Shown here one piece after another: positions 23,012 to 34,249 of a stretch of 64,000 bases of DNA (position 1 is the stretch's first letter; each line of letters opens with the position of its first letter). Made by a program: the position numbers and the translations under genes. The DNA is taken from assembly GCA_000697475.1 (NCBI GenBank), contig JNEU01001088.1, forward strand, positions 1 through 64,000, read 5' to 3'. The DNA is from Lichtheimia corymbifera B2541. Its lineage: Eukaryota; Mucoromycota; Mucoromycetes; Mucorales; Lichtheimiaceae. The notes under the pieces were generated by a model, which saw only the letters and a list, made by a program, of their open reading frames with translations, was not told the origin of the DNA and ran no database searches.

Positions 23012-23411
23012 TTGTAATAATCGTAAACAAAGAAGAAGAAGGAGAATGACACCGATTGATTGATAAAAGAGCGATTTTGTATTTGTTGCAAGAATGAAAC
23101 CAACGAATATGGAAATTTAAACAGGCCAGACACAAGTAGGATTGACACCTGTTAACACACACAAGTGATACGTTTCATTTTTCAATATGACATGACTCTA
23201 CAAAAGGGATGATGATCATGCGTGCATCTCTAAAATCGGAACATTCCTTTTCCAGAGTCAACTGTTGTGGCCTGCACTACCAACACTACCACCATCACCA
23301 GCAGTCGTCTCATTCAGCAGCATTCATATACATGGGCAGCTTTATTATCATCATTGTATCAGTGTAATGCAGCCCTTCATTGGAAGAAGCGATGGCCATG
23401 GGGAAAGTCTA
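23012..23411. other. Upstream region of trehalose phosphorylase
   Basis: Spacer between two minus-strand genes. It carries the 3' flank of the thioesterase and the promoter of the phosphorylase. No gene seen. Confidence 0.55.
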
Positions 23412-24018
23412 TTACAAATTGGCATCGATGCAGTACTTTGTATGTGATCCGGCATAGCAGAGATTTCCAGCTTCGTCGTATACTTTGGTGTAGATATTGG
23501 CAAGCGTCTTTCCCACCCTTTGGACGTCGCATTCAAGTCGTGCCTTGCGGCCTGCAGGGATTCCTCGCATATAGGACACCCCCAAATCAGTAGAGACACC
23601 AATCAACTTCCACTTGCGTTTGCCTACGGGATTGGATATGTGAGCCAGTGCCACACACGTGGGATGATCAAGATATTATATCGTGATATTATTGTACCTT
23701 CAAAGACAAGGATAGCAAAACTGCTACAGATATCAATAATAGTTGCCACACAACCTCCATGCATGTTACCCAGTCTATTTTTCTTGCCTGATTAGTAGTT
23801 ATACAATAAATCATCGTATGATGGATACTCAACTGGTTACAATGCTTTTCTTCGACATCAAACTCCCAGACCAGCTTATTGGGTTGTGCATCAACAATGG
23901 ACAAGTGAGCGTGTACCTGGTCTTCCCAAAAGATGGCTTGTTGATTGCGACGAGAATACAACTTCACTAAATCATCCAAGTCAGGGTATTTGGCTGCTGC
24001 TTCAGGGGTAATCTTCAT
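23412..24018 (-). CDS. THEM2-like acyl-CoA thioesterase (hotdog fold)
   Basis: Three exons: 24018-23841, 23787-23698 and 23623-23412, giving 159 aa, typical for PaaI/THEM2 proteins. The key block is LGNMHGGCVATIIDICSS: the H-G-G turn precedes the helix whose Asp is the catalytic base in relatives. Strands around GVSTDLGVSYMRG and KTLANIYTKVYDEAG complete the single hotdog domain, which works as a tetramer in the family. The exon 2 acceptor at 23789-23788 (CAG) is the only one that keeps the conserved helix in frame. It probably hydrolyses medium or long acyl-CoA in mitochondria or cytosol. No clear presequence. Confidence 0.9.
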
Positions 24019-25832
24019 TGTTGTGTGTGTGGTTAAGAGGAAAGACCTGTGTGGATTAAAAATGACAAAGCAAATCGGGAGCACATGAAAATTTACCTCC
24101 AGATCAGTGTAACACGCGTCTTTTGTGGGGTGGATTAAGTACCATTGCTCGTATCACATGATGCAATTGCATGTATCCCTCTGAGTTCGCACTAATGTCA
24201 GTTCTTCCAGAGAGATGACCTCATTTATCTTCCATAGCATATCCACACAATACTTTGCTGATGCATTTGCCTCCATCTTTATTAGTATAAAGCCAGGTTG
24301 ATTCTACTACTGTTTATAATCCAATATGAGATAGAGCTATCAATTACTGCTTTGTATGGCTGATCCTATCAGAGCTGGGTAATGTCAGGTGTCGCATGGA
24401 GATCGATGGAAAGATGCATTCTAAAGGCTTGATCTATACCGCTTGATCGCCTTACTATTCTGACAGCTGCTGCAACCCTTCCCATAGTCGTGGTCATCCT
24501 ATTACTGTTGGTCGTTTACAGTTGAGCATTAGCCCATATCGTCACACTACTGTGTTTTTGTGCAAAAAACTTGTTGAAGGTGAAGATGCTGCTGATCGGT
24601 TCTCCAATGTCAGTTGCAATTGCTGCAGCGTAAACTTGATCTCGATTGCCTTCAGTATCTTAAAGAAGACTGGTCTGCTCGTTGGTGGCGGTGGTGGTGG
24701 TCGGAAACGAGGAATACAAAGAAAAGGGGTGTTATGCATCAACAGCATCCCCGCTTTTCAGTGGTTACCGTTGCTATGTCAACTACGCAGAGATCCCCTC
24801 ATCGATAATGATCATTAGGCAGCTGATTACGTTATCACCTCTTTCACATGCCCATGAAAATATAAGCAGGGACGCTGTCTCGTCTAGATACATACGCCAT
24901 CCACTGATATCGTCCCTTGGTTGTTAGTGTACACGCAAACTCATTGAATAAACATTTGATTTACTATAATGATTGGTCGTCACATGATAACATTGAACAC
25001 GCGATTCAAAGCCATTCTATCAATAACCCAGTGGCAGGGTAATGGCTCTTTCGATTTGTATTCAAACGAGTGTCATCGAACAACAAGCAGCGTATCGATG
25101 CGATAGCAAAATGCATCATGCGTGATGGTGTGGATACCGATATGGGTGATGAAAATCAGGACCTTTTGTAGACCTTTCCAGAAAAAGCATGGCGTTGTTC
25201 ACTGACTTTTCCTTGGCATTGTTGACATTGCCGCGGGTTAACTCGTTTCTTGCCATGGATAACATGCGTAAATGGTGCCAAGGCAGTAATGTAAGAGCAA
25301 AGTAGATCCTTGTACCACTTGAACTCGCACACGATCTGGTGTAATTAAGCAATTGTAAAGCAAACAGCTGCAACCTGTTCAAATTAGCTCTATATGGCCA
25401 TTTCCAAGGTTGAGCATAAAAACTTGAAACCACAACATGCGCCAAGACCATTCAGCGGCAATTCAAGTTGATGCGTACAGAGAGAATTGCAACAACAAGT
25501 AGGTATGGTGGCTGTCAGCCATTCATCATGATAACAATAAAGCAATGATGTCGATCTTCTTGTCATTATGAAACGCATATGATTGATAAAAAAAAGAAGA
25601 ATTATTTTGCAACATACAAGGAGCTCAATTCATGTAATATATATACGATGATTCATGAGCCACGACGATCATCGTCTGCAAAGAGAAAATTCGGCCGTGG
25701 CATGAAGCTGAGTTCTGTGCTAAAACAGCCGTAATATTTAAGCCAAAGAAGGAATCACCACCCTTTTCCACCACTGTTTCCATTTTGTCTTTGAGAAAAT
25801 CTGATTGACCATCATCACTGCTTTTCTTTTTA
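24019..25832. other. 1.8-kb intergenic region, no gene recognised
   Basis: The longest ORF (minus 25116-25451, 111 codons) has no motif, and I could not join it to another exon. A GGT/GGC-rich run lies near 24682-24711. It presumably holds the promoters of the thioesterase and of the mannosyltransferase. A non-coding RNA cannot be excluded. Confidence 0.5.
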
Positions 25833-27342
25833 ATGAGACGTAACATTACAGCATACCTTACTATCCTATCAGCGCTGAGCATCTTTTACTTTGGCTCCTT
25901 GTATCTCGTATCGCGTACAAGCAGCAGCAACATAACTACTTCCATTTCCTCGTCATGTTATTCTGTTATGCATGATAGCAACGACCTGGACACGCATAGC
26001 ATACAGGATAAAGCCCCTAACAGCATACATGAAGATAATCAGCAACAGTCGCCTGATCATACAAATAATACACCACCATCAATATCATCGGAGAGCACGC
26101 ATCATTCACCACCATCATCATCATGGTCGTCGTCTTCAAAACCAGCTTTACAAAATGAATCATCGACACAGCATATCACCACCAACACAACATCAACATC
26201 AAAACGAGCCAATGCCGTCATTGTGATCCTGTGTAGAAACAATGAATTAAATGCCATGCGTCGAACCCTGCGTGAATTCGAGGAGTAAGTTACATAATTC
26301 GCACTGCTAGTAGTTTACATACACGAACTAATTTCCATTCCTGCTGTAGTCGCTTTAATCGGCAGTTCCAGTATCCCTACGTGTTTTTGAATGACGAAAA
26401 CTTTACGGATGTGTTTCAGGATGCGATAAAGCAAATGACAACAGCCAAGGTTGAATTTGGAGTTGTCCCTGAATCCATGTGGTCTGTACCAAGCTGGGTC
26501 AATACAAACAAAATGAATGAGCAATTGGCCGATTATCAGGCACGCGGCATTTTGTATGGTGGTTCCTTGTCATATCGGCACATGTGTCGATTCAATTCGG
26601 GCTTCTTTTATCGCCACCCACTCTTAGCCTCTTATGATTACTATTGGTAAGCTACAAATTCGTAGATGGCAGAACTAGAAATACTTATAAACACGTCTCT
26701 TTTTTCAGGCGTGTTGAACCCGGTGTACACTTTTACTGTGACCTTGACTATGACCCCTTTGTGTTTATGCAGCAAAATAACAAGCTATATAGCTTCACAG
26801 TAGCGCTTGAAGAAATACCGGCAACCATCCCGACTCTCTGGGAGCATACACTGCGGTTCGCTCATGCACAAGGTCTCAATACAACACTCTTACGCATGTT
26901 TGCCAATGAGCAAGAGGGCTACAACCTATGTCACTTTTGGTCTAACTTTGAAATCGCATCACTAAACTTGTGGCGAGATGAACGATATCAGCAGTATTTC
27001 GAATACCTCGACTCGACAGGAAACTTTTTCTATGAACGATGGGGAGATGCTATCGTGCACAGCCTGGCAACCGGATTGTTTCTAGAAAAGTCGCAAGTAC
27101 ACTTTTTCAAAGACATTGGCTACAAGCACGATAACTTTGCACATTGTATTGATGACGGCGCAATGGGCAAATGCATGTGTCCTGAAGACACTTCCAATTT
27201 TGATTATGCATGGGGATCATGTCTACCCAAATGGGATGCCTTTCCTGAAACTGGTGTTTCTTGGGATTTCAGACCCAATGGAGACCAGATCATTGATAAA
27301 GATCGCATTACCCATCATCCAGAATTCATATCTTCTTTGTAA
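25833..27342 (+). CDS. GT15 alpha-1,2-mannosyltransferase (KRE2/MNT1 family)
   Basis: Three exons: 25833-26284, 26350-26646 and 26709-27342, giving 460 aa. It is a type II Golgi membrane protein: a short cytosolic MRRN start, one membrane anchor (about residues 7-25), then a Ser/Thr/His-rich stem to about residue 125. The GT15 domain follows with ANAVIVILCRNNEL, YPYVFLNDENFTD, SYRHMCRFNSGFFYRHPLL, YYWRVEPGVHFYCDLDYDPF and, near the end, HSLATGLFL and DIGYKHDNFAHC. The EPGVHFYCD block holds the catalytic and Mn-binding residues of Kre2p relatives. It adds alpha-1,2-mannose from GDP-mannose to O- and N-glycans. Its stop is only 45 bp from the next start codon on the same strand. Confidence 0.95.
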
Positions 27343-27387
27343 TATCAAATCTTGTATTTATTATTAAATGCTCTATAATATCCTGGA

Positions 27388-28906
27388 ATGGCGGCTGTCC
27401 AAAAGTCACGTGGAATCTCCAATGCTCAAGCGGAAGGCTGCAGTGCTTTATGGTCTCACCCTGTCTTCTCTTCCTTTACCGTTATGCACTTTCACGACGA
27501 GAACGACGAGAACGAGATTGTTCGCAACACCAATGACGATGCGACGGTCAGCCGATTGCAAGTATTCCCAAGCATATGCCACTATTCTATTGAAGATGAC
27601 GGGTTAAATGACTCAAGAGTCGCCATGTCACATACACAGATCAGCGATTGCCAAGGGATACTTTGCTGATGAGTTTGTAAAGTACTTTGTTAAACGGCCA
27701 GTGGAGCGATCACCCATCATGAACAGAGGTAGGAAGAGGTGGATATGTGAAGATGTATAGGGGTACTTACTTAATGGCGTATGGATAGGCACTTATATCC
27801 GGCAACTTGTACTCGATCGCCTTGTTCATCAGTTCCTGGAATTGGATATCCCTGGCAAGGAAAAGCAAATCATTTCTCTTGGGTCAGGATTTGATACGCG
27901 TTACTTTATGCTCAAGGTGCCTATTGGATGATCGTGGATGTGGTATACATGAGAAGACTAAACAACAACAGGATGTTTAGAAACGTGGCCTGGATATTGG
28001 ATGCTACTATGAAGTCGATTTTCCGGAAACCATTGCCAAAAAGGCCGCTATCGTTCATCGCAGAAAAGAGTTAAGCCAATATCTCACAGATGCCAGAGCA
28101 GGTAAACTTCCATATCATGCACATGGATTGGATTATATACTGAGACGTCAAGTATAGTAAAAGGAGGAATGGAATTGGTCAGCAAGCACTATTGTCTCTT
28201 GGGTGGTGACTTACGGGAATGGGATGACATTGCCAAACGTCTTATGGAGCATGGTTTTAAAGTGGAGTAAGTGATGGATTATCCCGCTGTGCTACCGTTT
28301 GTAGGCTAACTCATCATCTTGCTAGTGCTCCTACTTTGGTGATATCCGAATGTGTATTGATTTACTTGGATCCCTTGGATTCGAATCGCATTATCGACTG
28401 GTTGACACGAGAACTTACTGATGCCATGGTGGCGTTATATGAGCAAATCAAGCCTGATGATGCGTTCGGGAGAATGATGATCCATAATCTGCAGGTAAAT
28501 AATACAAGAGCATCTTTCATATACATCATTGTCATTAAACTCTCTCTATATTATGTAGAGTCGTCACATTGAATTGCGTGGCATCCACGCCTATCCTGAA
28601 TTGAAGGACCAGGAACAGCGTTTCTTACGGTTGGGATGGGATCATGCCAAAGCGTTGGATATCAATATGGTGCATGACACATTGTTGGATCCAAGAGATT
28701 TTTCAAGAATGGCAAAACTGGAAATGCTGGATGAGATGGAGGAATGGCGGCTCTTGTCAGAACATTACTGCGTTGCTTGGGCATACAAATCATGCAATGC
28801 AAAAGGTGCTTTTTCTTCAATTACTTTGGGTAAGTCGGATGACACGTGATGATCGATGAATATGCTTACAGGTATCTTTTATTCTAGAAAAGAGATTACC
28901 CCATGA
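27388..28906 (+). CDS. PPM1: Leucine carboxyl methyltransferase 1 (PP2A methyltransferase, PPM1/LCMT1)
   Basis: Eight exons: 27388-27557, 27640-27728, 27789-27916, 27981-28101, 28158-28266, 28326-28494, 28559-28829 and 28872-28906, giving 363 aa. The enzyme methylates the C-terminal leucine of the PP2A catalytic subunit using S-adenosylmethionine. Visible motifs are TNDDATVS, the SAM loop ISLGSGFDTRYF, YEVDFPE, LLGGDLREW and VISECVLIYLDP. Intron 1 begins with GC, not GT (27558-27559, GCAAGT). This is the only join that gives the conserved SRLSAIAKGYFADEF run in frame. The last exon is uncertain: an alternative acceptor at 28887 would extend the C-terminus by about 15 residues. The start is also uncertain; a second in-frame Met lies near 27484. 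The gene begins 45 bp after the mannosyltransferase stop, so transcription units are very close. Confidence 0.9.
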
Positions 28907-29397
28907 AGGCCAAACTCTAGAACCACAAAAGAAGACGGGATTGTCTCGGCTGCATCTGCGGGTTTAGTTGTCTACCATGTTGATCCACTCGGCAAAGTTG
29001 TGATTTGGGGAAATATCATAGTTGCAGATATAATATATTACCTATTGCTGAATGAGATTCAATTGTACTTGGACTTGGATTAATAAAACAGATTCATCTT
29101 GCACGTAACGTGGGAATTTTCTTAGTATGAATTGAATACAGCATATGATAGCATGGGGATGGCAAGTGAAAAATAATATACGTGTGCAGGCGTAGATGAA
29201 TCTTATCAAAATACGACAAGAGATGATATCCCAAAAAGTCCAAACATGTGCTTGTGGCAGGATGAAGATGTGAATTAGCGTCCATTACCTAATGTTGAAG
29301 GAAAGGATTATAGTACATCCGAGAGGTCATGTGTAACTAGGATAAATGGTATAAAAGGCATTCCCGCCATCCCATTTATGCATGCGGTATTGATAGC
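28907..29397. other. Intergenic region upstream of SDHA
   Basis: No gene seen. The sequence TATAAAAGG near 29350 lies about 45 nt before the proposed SDHA start and may be its TATA box. Confidence 0.5.
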
Positions 29398-31674
29398 ATG
29401 TTCAGGGCATATCGTTTTTCTTTTCAATATGTAACTAACCCTCGTCCTCATGCGTATTGTTTTCTCATCCGCCTTGCAACAATATAGACATCACGTTTCT
29501 TCCCGAGCCAACAGCGCGGATTGCATACTTCCATACCTGCTCGTAGCGTTGTCAACAATCAGCCCTTGAGTGCCACCGAGGTAACAAGAACGCCTTCAAC
29601 CGATTCAATACCCGTTATTGATCAAAGTATTCAGGAGTCTATTACGAGCAAGTACACAGTATTTGATCACAAGTATGATGCAGTGGTTGTGGGTGCTGGT
29701 GGAGCAGGACTTCGAGCATCCTTTGGATTGGCTGAAGCAGGATTCAAAACAGCATGTATTACAAAACTTTTTCCAACACGTTCCCACACAGTAGCAGCAC
29801 AGGTGAGAAGAATACACGTGCATACGAAATGTACCTCTTACTCACTATTCGATATAAGGGTGGCATCAATGCTGCTTTGGGTAACATGACAAAAGATGAT
29901 TGGCGATGGCACATGTATGACACTGTAAAAGGATCCGACTGGTTAGGTGATCAAGATGCCATCCATTATATGTGTCGAGAAGCACCACAAGCTGTCATTG
30001 AATTGGAGAGTTATGGCATGCCATTTTCACGAAATCAACAAGGCAAGATATACCAACGTGCATTGGGAGGTCAAAGTTTAGAATATGGAAAAGGTAAAGC
30101 ACGAGATGATCCATACGTGGAGGTGTCATTAATTAAGAAATACATCAACAAGGTGGACAAGCATTTCGCTGTGCTGCAGTGGCTGATCGCACAGGACATG
30201 CACTCTTGCATACATTGTATGGCCAATCATTACGATACGACACCAATTATTTTATCGAGTATTTCGCACTGGATCTTATCATGGAAGATGGGGAATGCAA
30301 AGGAGTGATTGCTCTAAGCATGGAAGATGGCACGTTGCACCGGTTTCGATCCGATCATATCGTGATTGCTACAGGTGGATATGGTCGCTCATTTTTTTCA
30401 TGCACATCAGCACATACTTGCACAGGTGATGGGAATGCAATGGTGTCACGTGCTGGTTTGCCTTTGCAAGACATGGAGTTTGTTCAATTTCATCCCACCG
30501 GTATCTATGGAGCTGGGTGTCTTATCACAGAAGGATGTCGAGGTGAAGGTGGTATCCTTATCAATTCCGCTGGTGAACGATTTATGGAGCGATATGCACC
30601 CACAGCTAAAGATTTGGCTTCAAGAGACGTTGTATCACGAGCCATGAGCATGGAGATTAGGGAAGGCCGTGGTGTGGGTGATGAAAAGGATCACGTATAC
30701 TTGCAACTGCACCATTTGCCAGAGGAACTTATTCGGGAACGTTTGCCAGGTATATGTGAAACTGCATCCGTGTTTTGTGGTGTGGATGTGACACGTGAAC
30801 CGATCCCTGTCATTCCCACTGTCCACTACAATATGGGAGGAATTCCAACAAAGTATACCGGTCAAGTGCTTGATGTCGATAAGGATGGCAATGACAAGGT
30901 AGTCAAGGGACTCTATGCTATTGGTGAAGCTGCCTGTGTCTCGGTTCATGGTGCCAACCGTCTTGGCGCGAATTCATTACTTGATCTTGTCGTTTTCGGT
31001 CGTGCTGTTGCCCACCATATTGCCAATCATGCCGAACCTGGAGCATCCCTCTCGCCCTTTGCCAATGAAAATGCTGGCATCTCATCTATAGAAAAGATTG
31101 AAAAGCTGAGGACTTCTCAAGGCACCCAAAGGACGGCTGATATTAGATTAAAGATGCAAAAGATTATGCAAGCTGATGCAGCCGTATTTCGTACTCAGGA
31201 ATCCCTTGACGGAGGTATAAAGCGGAATGGAAGGAACATGATAAGATTTTATACTCATATGATATTCATATAGGCTGTGACAAGATGAATGCTATTTGGG
31301 ATGATTTTTCAAATGTGGGAATCACTGATCGAGGCATGATATGGAATACGGATATGACGGAGACATTGGAGTTGGAAAACTCTTTAATATGTGCATCTCA
31401 AACTATCCATGCTGCGGCTGCAAGAAAAGAATCAAGAGGTGCTCATGCTAGGATGGATTATCCTGATCGGGATGACGAGGTACTATATACAACATATTAT
31501 AATCTTGGTTTCGAACTAATAACGTTGTGGGGTTATTAGAATTGGATGAAGCATACGCTTACCAGGCAACAACATGATACAGGCATGGTGACTGTTGGAT
31601 ATCGCAATGTCAATGATCAAACCTTGGATGAGAATGAATGCAAACCAGTACCGCCAACTGCAAGGATATACTAG
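29398..31674 (+). CDS. SDH1: Succinate dehydrogenase flavoprotein subunit, mitochondrial
   Basis: Six exons: 29398-29430, 29488-29802, 29859-30093, 30153-31214, 31274-31479 and 31540-31674, giving 661 aa. It oxidises succinate to fumarate in complex II of the inner mitochondrial membrane. The spliced N-terminus, [11 protein letters not shown] then [14 protein letters not shown], is an Arg-rich, acid-free presequence; this choice of a 33-nt first exon is what makes the frame continuous. FAD-binding GAGGAG lies at 80-85 and [10 protein letters not shown] carries the His that binds FAD covalently (H111). The substrate site is in [21 protein letters not shown] and the capping-domain [39 protein letters not shown] and [14 protein letters not shown] follow. 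The C-terminal tail is slightly divergent. Confidence 0.96.
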
Positions 31675-31903
31675 TACTAGTGATGTCAAATAAACAAAGG
31701 GTTGATGATGCATTGGATAATTGTTCAAGTGAGATTAATGATAACGGGCACCCCACCATTTTCAGTGACAACAAATATCATTTCATTCATGCTGCCAAGT
31801 TGACATCATGTGACAGCTTTACGGATGTACAAAGGGTGGTGGTGACTCTTCCCTTCCTTCCTTGTGAAACTCCACTCTCTTTCATTCCACACACTTTTAT
31901 CTA

Positions 31904-32369
31904 ATGAGCAAAGACGAATCACACGACGCCGACACTGAAGCCTTTTTTAAGGAAATCCAAGACGACAACAAACGCGATTACGCTAAATGCAGTGTGTCAC
32001 AGACCTTTGATGCTGTTTGGAATTGTTACAGTAGGTTCAAGGTCGTTTATTGGTAGACAACAGGGGGATCTGACTACAACTCTTTTTGCAGCACTAGGAG
32101 CACAAGCATTAAATTACTATCGATATGGTGAAAAGAAGGACTGTTCTGAAAAATGGGAGGATTTCAAGTTTTGTCTTACAACCAAGACCAAGTCAAATGA
32201 AGTAGCCGATGTAAGGGGTTATATGTATGCGTGTATCGAGAGAATGATGCTGACTGAGATGTCCTCCCCATGTTTTTTTTAGCGCATGATACGCAAACGA
32301 GAAGAAGAAAAGGCAATGGAAAAGAAACGATTACGAAGCTCAGAGGAAGTTTGGGAACTACGGCAATAG
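31904..32369 (+). CDS. Emi1-like DUF3128 protein (mitochondrial cysteine-motif protein)
   Basis: Three exons: 31904-32030, 32092-32210 and 32283-32369, giving 110 aa. The pattern matches the Emi1/DUF3128 family: a first cysteine pair (C-x11-C around SVSQTFDAVWN), the NYYRYGEKKDCSEKWEDFKF block with a C-x9-C pair, and a C-terminal SSEEVWELR. The yeast relative is needed for early meiotic induction and respiratory growth; its biochemical role is not known. The paired cysteines suggest oxidative folding in the intermembrane space, but this is inferred. It lies 229 bp after SDHA and is convergent with the zinc-finger gene (117 bp between stops). Confidence 0.88.
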
Positions 32370-32486
32370 AGAACTAGACGTTATATATCATTCAACTAAA
32401 AGACATTGTGTACAAGTAATATGGAGGGAAATGGAAGAGATGAAGAAAGAAAGAAACAGAGAGGGAAGGGGAGGGAGAGACCAGGA

Positions 32487-33697
32487 TTATGCTCGAGCCT
32501 GCTGAGCAGAAGAAGAAGAGGAAGAAGAGGAGGAGGATCGTCGATCATTATTGTTGTTATACTTGTTGCTATGACCTTGTACTCGTTCATGACGACGTAA
32601 AGCATCCATACGAGTGAACTTTTTACCGCATTGTTGGCAATAACAATAAGGCCTATTTTTAAGATGGATCGTTTGATGACGTTGCAGATCATAAGATCGA
32701 CGAAAGGTTTGACCACAAGGAGATCCATCATTCAATCGTTTATCACATACAAACGATGGCTGTTGTTGTTGTTGTGTAGAAGAGACTCGTCGACGTGTTG
32801 TAGTAGTGGTTAACCCATATAACCGTGATCTTGCATGTTGTGGTTGTGGTTGTGGCTGTGGAGGAGGAGGTGGAGGAGCAGGTGGGGCATCTGTCGTGAT
32901 GGATGAAAGACGTGGAAGAGTGACAGAGGTGGTATTGGCCAAAGTGGTTGTGGTGGATGTGATGGGAGGGAGACGATCAAGTGGATGTACGCTTTTACTT
33001 GAGAGATTGGTTGTAGTTGGTAATGGTATTGGGAGTTTTCGTGTCGTTGGTGTAGTAGTAGATGATGATAAACAACGTTGCTTTTTCCTTACATGTTGTT
33101 CTTCTTTATCTTCTTCAAGAGGGTCTAAATCTACACCTGAATCCTTTCGTGCCTGTGGATCTGACCTCCGACGCACAACTGGCTTAACTATTGGGACAGA
33201 CTTTTGCTGCTGCTGCTGTTGTTGTTGTTGCTGCAGGCTACCTTTTAATAGCGAAAAAGAAAAAGGGGGGCGAGGGTCAGTGAGATTCACAACTCATCTT
33301 GTCATCTTTTAACATTACGTCGATCGGAAATATTGCGCTCCAATACAAGCTCGAGTGGGTCGTTGCGTATAAGAGCATGTTGCAGTGAATGATCGTCGTA
33401 CAAGGCGTCCTGTTGATGGGTGCTAATCTGGTACTCGTCCATATTCAGGTCCTATCGACATACCACATATATCAATCCCTATTCCCCATTTATCATATGA
33501 ATAACTGTACCTTGATTGTATGTCGTATAGCTTCAATCAAATCCAAAAATCGTGGTTTGCTACTGCCCTGCAATGCAAGCTGCACCAGAAAAGATCGATC
33601 ATCCACACGCACACTACATACATTGCCGTATTATTAGGTCATGCATAGTCATCTACTTTTACTACTACACTTCCTACCGGAATTGATAAGCTGTCAT
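32487..33697 (-). CDS. C2H2 zinc-finger protein with poly-Q and poly-P tracts
   Basis: Four exons on minus: 33697-33678, 33613-33511, 33451-33319 and 33241-32487, giving 336 aa. The first 85 residues form an unrecognised globular region. Then come a poly-Gln run, basic KPVVRRRSDPQ and KKQRC patches that look like nuclear signals, and Thr/Pro-rich linkers. Two adjacent C2H2 fingers lie near the C-terminus. The first has an expanded C-x9-C spacing (CDKRLNDGSPC) before TFRRSYDLQRHQTIH. The second is normal at the cysteines (CQQCGKKFTRMDALRRH) but has H-x5-H. A Ser-rich tail ends the protein. It is probably a DNA-binding regulator; the target is unknown. This spaced finger pair resembles many fungal two-finger regulators. 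Confidence 0.87.
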
Positions 33698-34249
33698 TAA
33701 CGATTGTATGGGGTGAAAAGGAAAAGGGAATGAAAAAAGAGAGAGGCGTAAAAAAAGTTGGGAGATGCTTCCATAACAAAAAGAGATGTCTTAAATCTTA
33801 AACAATAAAACAAGTGGCGCACTTCTTGGAAGATTGCGTATGAGTGAGTGTATGTGTGTATGTGTATAAAGATTGTAAGCAAGAATCATTGACAAAAGGG
33901 GGATCACTATCCAAACAGTCTTGTTTCAAAGGAAACTATGACCACAATGAGGTTTCCTATGCTTGAGAAAAGAGATAAACTTATCAAGTAATGGTGGCAA
34001 TAATGAACAGCTCTCAAAAGTATCTTGAACATTTGTTTATTATTGGCATTCTTCTTATCCGAACCTTATTGTCTCATTTTGTTTTCAACAAGCAATTATC
34101 TGTATTTTGTTTTGACTACCAAATATGTTCCAGGGCACTATCATCATTCGTTGTTGGTATCTACCTTACGGTGTGTATGATTATGTACGAGTAGTTTAGA
34201 TTACATTGTAAATAATTAGAAATAAAGGTAGGTATTTTGTATAATGAGC
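33698..34249. other. Intergenic region between zinc-finger and DENN genes
   Basis: Contains the zinc-finger gene promoter and the DENN gene 3' flank. No gene seen. Confidence 0.55.

Noticed and set aside
25116..25451. 111-codon ORF on minus in the 1.8-kb gap
   Set aside because: No recognisable domain, no splice partners in phase; treated as chance.
32041..32091. Reading the Emi1-like gene straight through its first intron
   Set aside because: The frame stays open in other registers but the conserved cysteine block appears only after splicing at 32030/32092.
32806..33312. Gly/Cys-rich ORF on plus
   Set aside because: Antisense of poly-Pro and poly-Gln codons of the zinc-finger gene.
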